From positions 1 through 64,000 of the forward strand of contig JAWKSZ010000002.1 of assembly GCA_041402045.1 (NCBI GenBank): 64,000 nt of DNA, in the 5' to 3' direction. Shown here in pieces: positions 55,692-63,093 of this stretch. Made by a program: the position numbers and the translations under genes. The stretch is from JAGQRJ01 sp041402045. GTDB taxonomy: Bacteria; Planctomycetota; J058. How positions within the stretch are numbered: the first letter of the stretch is position 1; the number at the start of each line of letters is the position of its first letter. The notes under the pieces were generated by a model. It was not told the DNA's origin and did no database searches. It worked only from the letters and a program-made list of their open reading frames with translations.

Positions 55692-57128
55692 CTAGCCGAC
55701 GATCCCGCCCGAGGAGCCGCCGAGCTCGATCCCCTGCACGCGCAGCTTGAACTGGTCGGGGTTGGTCGCGAACTTGAGCGCCTGGTCGATCTCGATCACC
55801 CCGGCCTTGGTGTGGTCGAGGAGGCACTGGTCGAAGGTCATCATGCCGTCCTCGCGACCGCCCTGCATGACCGCGTTCAGCTTCTTGTCCGCGCCCTCGG
55901 CCAGGATCTTCTTCACGATCGGGGTCGCGATCATGATCTCGTTGATCGGCTGGCGGCCGCGCACCGGCGAGGGCACGAGCTTCTGGCAAATGATCGCGCG
56001 CAGGTTGAACTGCAGACCCTGGCGCAGCACGTGGTGCTTGTCCGGGGGGAACAGGCCCAGGATGCGCCCGATCGACTGCGAGACGGTGCCCGCGTGCAGC
56101 GTGCCGAACACGAGGTGGCCGGTCTCGGCGGCGGTGAGCCCGAACTCGAAGGTCTCCTGGTCGCGCATTTCGCCGATCAGGATCACGTCGGGGTCCTGGC
56201 GCACGAGGGTGCGGATCGCGGCCTTGAAGTCCACGCAGTCGACGCCGATCTCGCGCTGCGAAATGAACGAGCGCCGATTCGTGAACTCGAACTCGATCGG
56301 GTCCTCGACGGTGACGATGTGCTTGGCGTGGTTGTGGTTGATCCAGTCGATCATGGACGCGATCGTCGTCGACTTGCCCGAGCCGGTGACCCCCGCGAGC
56401 ACGATCAGCCCGTCCTCGGCCTCCATGATCCGCCGCAGCGACTCGCCGGGCAGGTTCAGGTCGTCGAAGCTCGGAATGTCGTTGTTGATCCGGCGGGCGA
56501 CCAGCGCGTTCATGCGCTTGTCGCGGAACACGTTCAGGCGGAAGCGGCTGCGCGCCTGGTCCGGGAGCATGTAGGCGAAGTCGAGGTCCCCGCTCTCGTC
56601 GTAGTGCTTGATCTGCTCGGCGTTGGTGATCGTCTTGAGCATCTCGTAGATGTCGTCGGAGCTCAGCCGCCCGAGCTGCAGCGGGCGCATTTCGCCGCGC
56701 ACGCGCATGATCGGCGGGCAGCCGGCCTTGAGGTGCAGGTCGGAGCTGTCGTACTGCGCCATGAGCGCGAACAGCCGCTCGAGGGGCTTGAGGTTCGGGT
56801 CGTTGGGGTTGGCCATGCCCGGCTTGAGCCCGCCGGTGACCGAGCCCTGGGGCTGCGCCGGGCGCTGCACCTGCACCTGGGCCTGCTGCGCGTGCACCGC
56901 GTGGGCCTGCACGGGGTGCGCCTGCACGGGGTGGGCCTGCACGTGCTGCGGCTGCTGCGGCTGCTGCGGACGCGGCTGGACCGGGGGACCGGGTCGCTGC
57001 GGCTGGTTCAGCGTCGGGCCGCGCTGCGGCTGTCCCTGGTTGATCCCCACCCGCGGCGCGCCGCCGCCGATCGGGGTTCCCTGCCGATCGCTGATCGACC
57101 GTCCGCCAGGCCCGCTGGGATTCACCAT
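55692..57128 (-). CDS. pilT: PilT/PilU-type ATPase with N-terminal extension
   Basis: The 478-residue product has a PilT core from about residue 110: SSDLHLKAGCPPIMRVRG, Walker A GVTGSGKSTTIASM near residue 245, VTVEDPIEFEF, DVILIGEMRDQETFE, GTLHAGTVSQSIGRILGLFP. The N-terminal 100 residues are a disordered Pro/Gln-rich region with VQAHP repeats. It is the second retraction ATPase in the window; the pair may correspond to PilT and PilU, but which is which cannot be decided. The gene is intact. Confidence 0.9.
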   Translation of the reverse strand: MVNPSGPGGRSISDRQGTPIGGGAPRVGINQGQPQRGPTLNQPQRPGPPVQPRPQQPQQPQHVQAHPVQAHPVQAHAVHAQQAQVQVQRPAQPQGSVTGGLKPGMANPNDPNLKPLERLFALMAQYDSSDLHLKAGCPPIMRVRGEMRPLQLGRLSSDDIYEMLKTITNAEQIKHYDESGDLDFAYMLPDQARSRFRLNVFRDKRMNALVARRINNDIPSFDDLNLPGESLRRIMEAEDGLIVLAGVTGSGKSTTIASMIDWINHNHAKHIVTVEDPIEFEFTNRRSFISQREIGVDCVDFKAAIRTLVRQDPDVILIGEMRDQETFEFGLTAAETGHLVFGTLHAGTVSQSIGRILGLFPPDKHHVLRQGLQFNLRAIICQKLVPSPVRGRQPINEIMIATPIVKKILAEGADKKLNAVMQGGREDGMMTFDQCLLDHTKAGVIEIDQALKFATNPDQFKLRVQGIELGGSSGGIVG

Positions 57129-57253
57129 GCACCCTCCGAGGTCAGAGCGTAGCCGATGGGCAGAGGTCGCGCCGCGCAGAGCGGGCGCGGCTCCCGTGAA
57201 CTTTCGCGGGCGCCGGAGGTCCCGCAGGGCTACGCTTCCAGGGGAGGGTTGGA

Positions 57254-57436
57254 GTGGAGCAGTTCGCCGTGCAGTGGGTCCCGCCGCCGGTCTCTATGGT
57301 CGTGGCCAGCGCCCGAGAGATCGCCGCTCAGGTGGCCCGGGCCTGGAGCAGCCGGCGCAGCGAGCGCCGCGTCGAGGACTGGGACGACCTCAGCCGCAAG
57401 CGGCTGGGGGTCGTGCGCACCCCGCGCGAGCCCTAG
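57254..57436 (+). CDS. Small uncharacterised protein
   Basis: This is a 60-codon plus-strand frame beginning GTG, after GGGGAGGG. It reads MEQFAVQWVPPPVSMVVASA and ends in a charged helical part (RRVEDWDDLSRKRLG). Codon use matches the local genes. Its TAG stop lies inside a CTAG shared with the TAG of the convergent fusion gene. Size and lack of homology keep confidence moderate. Confidence 0.45.
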   Translation: MEQFAVQWVPPPVSMVVASAREIAAQVARAWSSRRSERRVEDWDDLSRKRLGVVRTPREP

Positions 57437-59256
57437 GCTCGGAGCCAGGCGGCGACGGCGTCGAGGACGGGCCGGGCGCAGGGCGTGAGCTGGCGCGCGA
57501 GAGCCTGGTCCAGCTCCAGCCATTCGGCGGCGAACTCGGCGGTCTCGCGGGGCGCTTCGGGCAGCAACGCGCCCACGGCGAAGCAGTGCACCCGCAGCAC
57601 ATGGGACGCGTCGCCGGCATAGACCACCCGCTCGAACAGGGGCGCGCCCCAGGTCTCTAGCCCGGTCTCCTCCTCGAGCTCGCGGCGCGCTGCCGCCCAG
57701 GGCGTCTCCCCAGCTTCGACGCCGCCTCCGGGGAACGAGGTCCGCCCTGCCCAGGGGTCGCGCAGCCGGCGCCCGACGAGCACGCGTCGTCGGGTCGGGT
57801 CCACCAGGCACACCGAGGCGCCGACCCGCGCCGGAGTCTCGACGCTCGGGGGCGCGAGCAGGGTGCGCCCCGCGACCTCCCCCGTGGGGCGGAAGCCCCG
57901 ACGCAGGAAGAACCCCGGATCGCTGGCGGCGGGCAGGCCCACGCGACGTCCCGCGCGGGTCAAGGCGTCGGCGAGGCGGTCGCCGAACCCGCGCCCTCGC
58001 TTGGCAGGGAGCACCCAGGGCTCGACCCAGTCGGCGCCGAGGCCGACCGCGCCCACGACCCGCGGTCCCCACCACAAGGGGGCGACCCGCGAGGGCGCGC
58101 CGACCCCAAGCGCCCCCAGCCAGCCTCGATAGCCCGCCTCGGCCTCGCTCCGGGCCGCCGCGGGAGCCTCCGACCCCAGCCCCAGCAGCAGCCCCGCGGG
58201 TCCACGATCGAGCAGGAAGCCACGGCTCGGATCCAGGCCGCAGCGCGCGGCGCGGAGCAGCGCGTCCGCTGCGAGCTGCCCTTCCGCTCGTGAACCTCGG
58301 GGGCACACGCCAGGCGCCTCGGCCTGGGCGACGCCGAGCCCCGGCTGCAGCCGAGCCACACCCGAGGCGCCGCTGACCCGCGCCAGCCAGGCCAGGAGCG
58401 CGCCGTCGACGGGCGGCGCGCCCTCGACCCCGACCCGCCAGGCGGCGGGGTCCAGCGCCGCCGGGCGCCAGCCGGCGCCGTCGCCGAGCCAGGCGCGGGG
58501 GCCTTCGCGCCACAGCGCGCTCTCGGGGTGCGCCGCGCGCAGCGTCTCCGCCGCCTCCGGGACGGGGGCCGCGGCGGGGGGCGCCAGGGCGGGTCCCGTG
58601 GAGAGCTGGGCCAATACGTGCGCCACGAGGCCGTGGGCGACGTCGCCGCGCAGGCCCGTGAGCGCCTCGGCCTCGCCGCTTGGCCCCACGAGCAGCACGG
58701 GGTGCTCGCGCTCGGTCAGCGCCTGGAGGTCGTTGGCGACGGTGAGGTCGAGCTGGTTCTCCTGCGCCTGGCGCGCGGCGACTGCCACGAGCTCGGCCTG
58801 GGGCACGCCGCTCAGGAGCTTGAAGCCCACGAGGAAGGTCTCGGGCAGCGCCGCGCGCAGCCCGGCCAGGAGCTTCGGGGTGCGCTCCAGCTCCAGGACC
58901 AGGCGCTCCTGGTCCGAGCGGAGCTTGCCCGCGTGGCGCGGGGGGCGGTAGTCGGAGACCGCCGCGGCCATGAGCAGGAGCGTGGGCGGCGCGTCTGCCA
59001 GCGCGCGCAGCCGCCCCTCGAGGTCCGCGGTGGTCTCGAACTCCAGCGGGTGGCAGCCGGGGGGCAGCGGTCCCCCCGCGCGCAGCGCGGCCAGGGCCTG
59101 GGGGCTGCCGAGGGCGGTGACCTCGACCCCCGCTGCGGCCAGCGCGCGCACGATCGCCGCTCCGAAGCGGCCGCTCGAGCGGTTGGTCAGCACCCGCACG
59201 TCGTCGAGCGGCTCGCTGGTCCCGCCGAAGGTCACGACCGCGGTCAGCGCGGGCAC
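57433..59256 (-). CDS. CoaB-like domain fused to GNAT-like and NUDIX domains
   Basis: The 607-residue protein has three parts. Residues 1 to about 225 are CoaB-like (phosphopantothenoylcysteine synthetase, DFP family): VTFGGTSEPLDDVRVLTNRS, MAAAVSDYRPP, LELERTPKLLAGL, VANDLQAL. There is no CoaC domain. Residues about 330-475 look like a GNAT acetyltransferase (WVLPAKRGRGFGDRLADAL, then DPGFFLRRGFRPTGE). Residues about 485-607 are a NUDIX hydrolase with a perfect box (GGVEAGETPWAAARRELEEE, then TGL). CoaB makes a CoA precursor; GNAT uses acetyl-CoA; some NUDIX enzymes cut CoA. The GTG at 59254-59256 starts the CoaB part. Confidence 0.82.
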   Translation of the reverse strand: MPALTAVVTFGGTSEPLDDVRVLTNRSSGRFGAAIVRALAAAGVEVTALGSPQALAALRAGGPLPPGCHPLEFETTADLEGRLRALADAPPTLLLMAAAVSDYRPPRHAGKLRSDQERLVLELERTPKLLAGLRAALPETFLVGFKLLSGVPQAELVAVAARQAQENQLDLTVANDLQALTEREHPVLLVGPSGEAEALTGLRGDVAHGLVAHVLAQLSTGPALAPPAAAPVPEAAETLRAAHPESALWREGPRAWLGDGAGWRPAALDPAAWRVGVEGAPPVDGALLAWLARVSGASGVARLQPGLGVAQAEAPGVCPRGSRAEGQLAADALLRAARCGLDPSRGFLLDRGPAGLLLGLGSEAPAAARSEAEAGYRGWLGALGVGAPSRVAPLWWGPRVVGAVGLGADWVEPWVLPAKRGRGFGDRLADALTRAGRRVGLPAASDPGFFLRRGFRPTGEVAGRTLLAPPSVETPARVGASVCLVDPTRRRVLVGRRLRDPWAGRTSFPGGGVEAGETPWAAARRELEEETGLETWGAPLFERVVYAGDASHVLRVHCFAVGALLPEAPRETAEFAAEWLELDQALARQLTPCARPVLDAVAAWLRA

Positions 59257-59287
59257 GGAGGCTCTCCGGCGCTCAACCAACGGCGAA

Positions 59288-59319
59288 CGGACCAACCGGC
59301 CCGCGCGCCGGTTGGTCCG
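59288..59319 (-). terminator. Terminator of rpsT
   Basis: A perfect 13-bp stem (59288-59300 with 59307-59319) and 6-nt loop lie 36 bp after the rpsT stop and before the fusion gene. Confidence 0.75.
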
Positions 59320-59355
59320 CAAGAGGTCTCCCGCCTGAGGGGGAGGGGGATCGGC

Positions 59356-59628
59356 TTACTTGGCGGCCTTGGCCGCGTTGATCTTCTTTTGCAGCCGGCT
59401 CTTGCGCCGTGCAGCCTTGTTCGGGTGCACGGTGTTGGTCTTGGCCGCCTTGTCCAGCTTCTGCTGGGCGACCTTGAACATGTCGTCGGCAACGGCGGCG
59501 TTGCCTTCCTCGAGCGCCTGATCGACCTTCTTGGTGAAGGTGCGGATCATGCTCTTCTTGGCCTTGTTGCTCTGGCGCCGCTCCTGGTCCTGGCGGTGGC
59601 GCTTGGCGGCCTGCTTGGTGTTGGGCAT
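59356..59628 (-). CDS. rpsT: 30S ribosomal protein S20
   Basis: This 90-residue, very basic three-helix protein binds 16S rRNA in the small subunit. It begins MPNTKQAAKRHRQDQERRQ and ends with RRKSRLQKKINAAKAAK, both typical of S20. The ATG at 59626-59628 follows AGGAG. A strong terminator follows. Confidence 0.97.
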   Translation of the reverse strand: MPNTKQAAKRHRQDQERRQSNKAKKSMIRTFTKKVDQALEEGNAAVADDMFKVAQQKLDKAAKTNTVHPNKAARRKSRLQKKINAAKAAK

Positions 59629-59695
59629 CGGAGGCTCCTGAAAATCTCTGTCTCGGCCGGAAGTCCCGGCTCGATAAAGGGGACGTCGCGGGTGG

Positions 59696-61042
59696 TTAGC
59701 TCAGGCTCTCCAGCCGCTGGGTGACGTCCCGGTAGTTGAAGTCGACCTCGGCGATGGCCTCGTACTCGGCGATCGCGTTGGCCTTCTGACCGGCTTGTTC
59801 GTAGATCCGGCCCAGGTAGTAGGTGATCTCTTTCTTGATCCCCTCCATCTCGAACAGATCCGCGGTGGCGGTCTTGAACTCGCGGACCGCCATCTTGTAG
59901 ATCTTCTTCGAGATGAAGCAACGGCCGAGGTAATAGCCCGCCTCGGCCTTCTTGCGGGGGTCGCTCTTGGCCTTCTGCAGCTCGGGGATCGCCGCGTCGA
60001 TCTGGTTGGCGTCGAACAACACCTTGCCCAGCTCGAAGCGCAGGGAATACTCGGTGGGCTTGGCGTCCACCCGGCGCTTGAACTCCTGGATCTGCATGGC
60101 CATGTATTTCTTCTTGGCCTGCGCCCACTTCGCCTTGTAGTTGGCGTCCTTGCGCGCCGCCGCCTCGAGCTTGGTCACCAGCTTCTCCTGGCGCTTGAGC
60201 ACGAGGTCGCCCTTCATCGAGCGCATCTGCTCGTTGTCGGGCTCCTGCTCCAGGGCGCGCTCGCACCACTGGATCGCCTCGGCGGGCTGGTCGGCCTTGA
60301 GGCAGAGCTCGGCCAGCTGCTTCATGAGGCCCACGTTGTCGGGGGCTGCCTTGAGCTCCTCCTCGAGGTCGGCGATCCGCTCGATCGCCTGCTCGGCGGT
60401 GCGCACGCGGGTGCTGCGCCGGGCCAGCTTCTGCGCCTCGTCCTTGTCGATCAGGTTCTGGAACCCGCCGGCCTGCACGCCCTCCTGGACCTTCATGGAG
60501 GTCATGCGCGCGGGCAAGTTCTTGCACTTGTCCATGGCCTCCTTGTCCTTGGGGTCGATCTTGTTCAAGCGCTGGAAGCACTTGAGCGCCTTGTCGAGCT
60601 GGTCGTTGTTCTCGTAGACGTGGCCCAGGAGCCGCAGGCCCTCCTTGCAGTTCTTGTCGACGGTCAGGGCGTCCTCGAACGCCATGATCGCGACCTCCTC
60701 GTGCTTGGCGTAGGAGGCGGCCTCGCCCAGGCGCAGCAGCGCGGGCACGAGGTCGGGGTCCTGCTTGAGCAGCTCCTCGCACTGGAGCATGGTCTTCTCG
60801 GGGTCCTTGGCGTTGACCCGGATCACCGCGGCCTTGCTCTCGAGCATCTTGGCCTTGGCCTTGCCGAAGAAGCCCTTCTTGCCCCCCAGGCGCTTCTGCG
60901 AGCGCTCCGCGGCGCGGAGCTCGCGCCGCGCCTCCACGTCGTCCGGCACCGCCTTGAGGTGCTGGAGATACCAGTGGACGGCGTACTCGAAGTTCTTCTT
61001 CTTGACGCAGTCACGCGCCTTATCGAGTTGCCGGTTGCTCAT
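59696..61042 (-). CDS. Tetratricopeptide-repeat protein
   Basis: The 448-residue cytoplasmic protein has no signal peptide. TPR helices run through most of its length (EYAVHWYLQHLKAVPDDVEA; ALLRLGEAASYAKHEEVAIM; LGHVYENNDQLDKALKCFQR; LGRIYEQAGQKANAIAEYEA). There is a Lys-rich central part and a coiled segment near residue 215. It is upstream of rpsT on the same strand. Its partner is unknown. I chose the ATG at 61040-61042, before SNRQLDKARD. Confidence 0.8.
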   Translation of the reverse strand: MSNRQLDKARDCVKKKNFEYAVHWYLQHLKAVPDDVEARRELRAAERSQKRLGGKKGFFGKAKAKMLESKAAVIRVNAKDPEKTMLQCEELLKQDPDLVPALLRLGEAASYAKHEEVAIMAFEDALTVDKNCKEGLRLLGHVYENNDQLDKALKCFQRLNKIDPKDKEAMDKCKNLPARMTSMKVQEGVQAGGFQNLIDKDEAQKLARRSTRVRTAEQAIERIADLEEELKAAPDNVGLMKQLAELCLKADQPAEAIQWCERALEQEPDNEQMRSMKGDLVLKRQEKLVTKLEAAARKDANYKAKWAQAKKKYMAMQIQEFKRRVDAKPTEYSLRFELGKVLFDANQIDAAIPELQKAKSDPRKKAEAGYYLGRCFISKKIYKMAVREFKTATADLFEMEGIKKEITYYLGRIYEQAGQKANAIAEYEAIAEVDFNYRDVTQRLESLS

Positions 61043-61221
61043 GCCATCTGCCCTTGGGCCAACTGATCCGCGGAGGACTGTAGTGTTATGGGCCGGTGAT
61101 GTCAACGCCTAACCTCCTCTGAGGCTGTATCTTGCCTCGCCCGTCTCACGTCCTTAGACTGCGAGCAATGTGACCGGGACCGGGCTCTGGGCCCTCACCT
61201 GCCGCAGCGAGACGAGGTTCC

Positions 61222-61734
61222 ATGGACGTCCAGCACACCATCCTCACCTACCCTGACCCCCGTCTGCGCCAAGTCTCACAGCCGGTGAGCGAGATCACCG
61301 ACGAGATCCGCGAGAAGACCCTGGCCCTGTTCCCCGCGATGTACGCCGACCACGGGATCGGGCTGGCCGCGCCTCAGGTCGGCTGGCACGTGCGAATCTT
61401 CGTGGTCAACGTCACCGGCAAGCCCGAGGACGAGATGGCCTTCGTGAACCCCGAGATCACCGAGCGCACCGGGGGGCTGTGGACCTTCGAAGAGGGCTGC
61501 CTCTCGCTCCCGGGGATCCGCGGCAAGGTGAAGCGCGAGCGCGCGATCGCGCTCGAGGGCACCGACCTGGACGGGAAGCCGCTGCGCCTCGAGGCCGACG
61601 GGCTCGTCGCGCGCTGCATCCTCCACGAGTACGACCACCTCGACGGCGTCTTGTTCATCGACCGGCTCAGCCCCGCCAAGCGGCAGTCGATCAAGCGCAA
61701 GCTGCGCGAGCTCGAGGCCGAGGCGGCGGTCTGA
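61222..61734 (+). CDS. def: Peptide deformylase
   Basis: This metalloenzyme removes the formyl group from new proteins. The 170-residue product has the three family motifs: GIGLAAPQVG near residue 45, EEGCLSLPG near 90 (metal-binding Cys) and CILHEYDHLDG near 134 (two metal His and catalytic Glu). It overlaps the likely start of ribF. The ATG is at 61222. Confidence 0.97.
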   Translation: MDVQHTILTYPDPRLRQVSQPVSEITDEIREKTLALFPAMYADHGIGLAAPQVGWHVRIFVVNVTGKPEDEMAFVNPEITERTGGLWTFEEGCLSLPGIRGKVKRERAIALEGTDLDGKPLRLEADGLVARCILHEYDHLDGVLFIDRLSPAKRQSIKRKLRELEAEAAV

Positions 61735-62672
61735 ACGCCGCTCGCAGCTTCCGCCTCGACGACCCCGAGCTCCCCTCAGCCTTTCGCGCCCCGGCGGTGA
61801 CCGTGGGCGTGTTCGACGGCGTGCACCGCGGCCACCAGCGCATGCTCGAGGAGCTGCGCCGCTGGGCGGCGGAGGACCCGCCCGGGGACGCCGTGGTCGT
61901 GACCTTCGCGACCCACCCCCGGGCCGTGCTCGGCGGCGGCGCGGGGCCGCCGCTCTTGACCTCCGTCGAGCACCGGGTGCAGCTCCTGGGCGAGCACGGG
62001 GCCGACGGCGTGGTCGTGCTCGACTTCGACCGCGACATGGCCTCCTGGACCCCGCGGGAGTTCGTGGAGCGGGTGTTCGTGCGCCTGGGCGCGACCCGGG
62101 TGCTCGTGGGCGAGAACCACCGCTTCGGCAAGGACCGCGCGGGCGACCTGGGCACGCTCCAGGCGCTGGGGGCGGAGCTCGGCTTTCGCGCGCGGGAGGT
62201 CGCCCTCGTCGGGGACGACGAGGTCGTGTCCTCGACCGCGATCCGCGAGCGCCTGGCCCAAGGGGACCTCCCGGGCGCCCGCGCGCTCCTGGGCCGTGAG
62301 GTCAAGGTCCTGGGCACGGTGGTCGCGGGCGAACAGCGCGGACGGACGCTGGGCTTCCCCACCGCGAACCTCGACCTCGCGGGCGCCGCGCGCCCGGGGA
62401 GCGGGGTCTACGCCGCGCGGGCTCGGGTGCCGGGGGCGCCGTGGCTCCCCGCCGTGGTCAACGTCGGCCGTCGGCCCACCTTCCACCCCGAGGCGAACGT
62501 CGACCTGGTGGAGGTCCACCTGCTCGCAGGCGGCCGGGACCTCTACGGACGCCGGCTGGAGGTCTGGTTCGTCGAGAAGCTGCGCGACGAGGCTCGCTTC
62601 GCCGGACCCGAGGCGCTCAAGGCCCAGATCCAGACTGACATCGAGCGGGCCCGCGAGCTTCTCCTGGATTGA
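61731..62672 (+). CDS. ribF: Bifunctional riboflavin kinase / FAD synthetase
   Basis: The product converts riboflavin to FMN and then FAD. The N-terminal nucleotidyltransferase domain has TVGVFDGVHRGHQRML (HxGH-type motif), ENHRFGKDRAGDL and SSTAIRERLAQGD. The C-terminal kinase has GRTLGFPTANLD and the VNVGRRPTF segment. In this frame no ATG, GTG or TTG lies between the def stop and AVTVGVFDG. A CTG at 61731-61733 overlaps the def TGA and would give the usual 313 residues. The first GTG, at about 61797, would remove about 20 family-typical residues. Start uncertain, function clear. Confidence 0.92.
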   Translation: MNAARSFRLDDPELPSAFRAPAVTVGVFDGVHRGHQRMLEELRRWAAEDPPGDAVVVTFATHPRAVLGGGAGPPLLTSVEHRVQLLGEHGADGVVVLDFDRDMASWTPREFVERVFVRLGATRVLVGENHRFGKDRAGDLGTLQALGAELGFRAREVALVGDDEVVSSTAIRERLAQGDLPGARALLGREVKVLGTVVAGEQRGRTLGFPTANLDLAGAARPGSGVYAARARVPGAPWLPAVVNVGRRPTFHPEANVDLVEVHLLAGGRDLYGRRLEVWFVEKLRDEARFAGPEALKAQIQTDIERARELLLD

Positions 62673-62684
62673 GCGCGGCCCGGG

Positions 62685-62713
62685 TTGACGACGACCGGGT
62701 CCGGCTCTAGGAT
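62685..62713 (+). promoter_or_regulatory. Sigma-70-type promoter of tRNA-Phe
   Basis: TTGACG (62685-62690) and TAGGAT (62708-62713) are separated by exactly 17 bp and end 12 bp before the tRNA. This is the best housekeeping promoter match in the window. Confidence 0.8.
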
Positions 62714-62725
62714 TCGTGACTGCTC

Positions 62726-62798
62726 GGCCAGGTAGCTCAGTTGGTAGAGCACTTGATTGAAAATCAAGGAGTCGGCGGTTCAAGTCCGCCCCTGGCCA
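62726..62798 (+). tRNA. tRNA-Phe (anticodon GAA)
   Basis: A 73-nt cloverleaf: acceptor GGCCAGG paired with CCTGGCC, D-arm GCTC...GAGC, anticodon stem CTTGA/TCAAG with loop TTGAAAA (anticodon GAA), T-arm GGCGG TTCAAGT CCGCC, discriminator A. The 3' CCA is not encoded. It has its own promoter and terminator. Confidence 0.97.
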
Positions 62799-62803
62799 AC
62801 CGC

Positions 62804-62830
62804 CGAAGCCCGCTCACCGAGCGGGCTTCG
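62804..62830 (+). terminator. Terminator of tRNA-Phe
   Basis: A perfect 12-bp stem (62804-62815 with 62819-62830) with an ACC loop starts 5 bp after the tRNA. The following 263 bp up to the kinase gene holds no gene. Confidence 0.8.
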
Positions 62831-63093
62831 TGCGTTCCGGAGGAGCTCACTCGGACACGCGGGTCACGCGCGCCGACGCAGTCCGGGGATCCAGCGCGCG
62901 GCTTCGCGCCAGGCTGAAGGCTCCAGGCGCTGGTGCATTTCGCTACGTTTCGGCCGTGGCTGAGCCGCGTTCAACGAACGCCGCATGGCAAGTATGCGAG
63001 GCCTCAATCACACTCTCGGAACCAGTACCCCTGATGATCGGTCAGGGGGTCCTCGTGTGGTGATCTGACAGCACGGGGTACACCACGCTGCGC

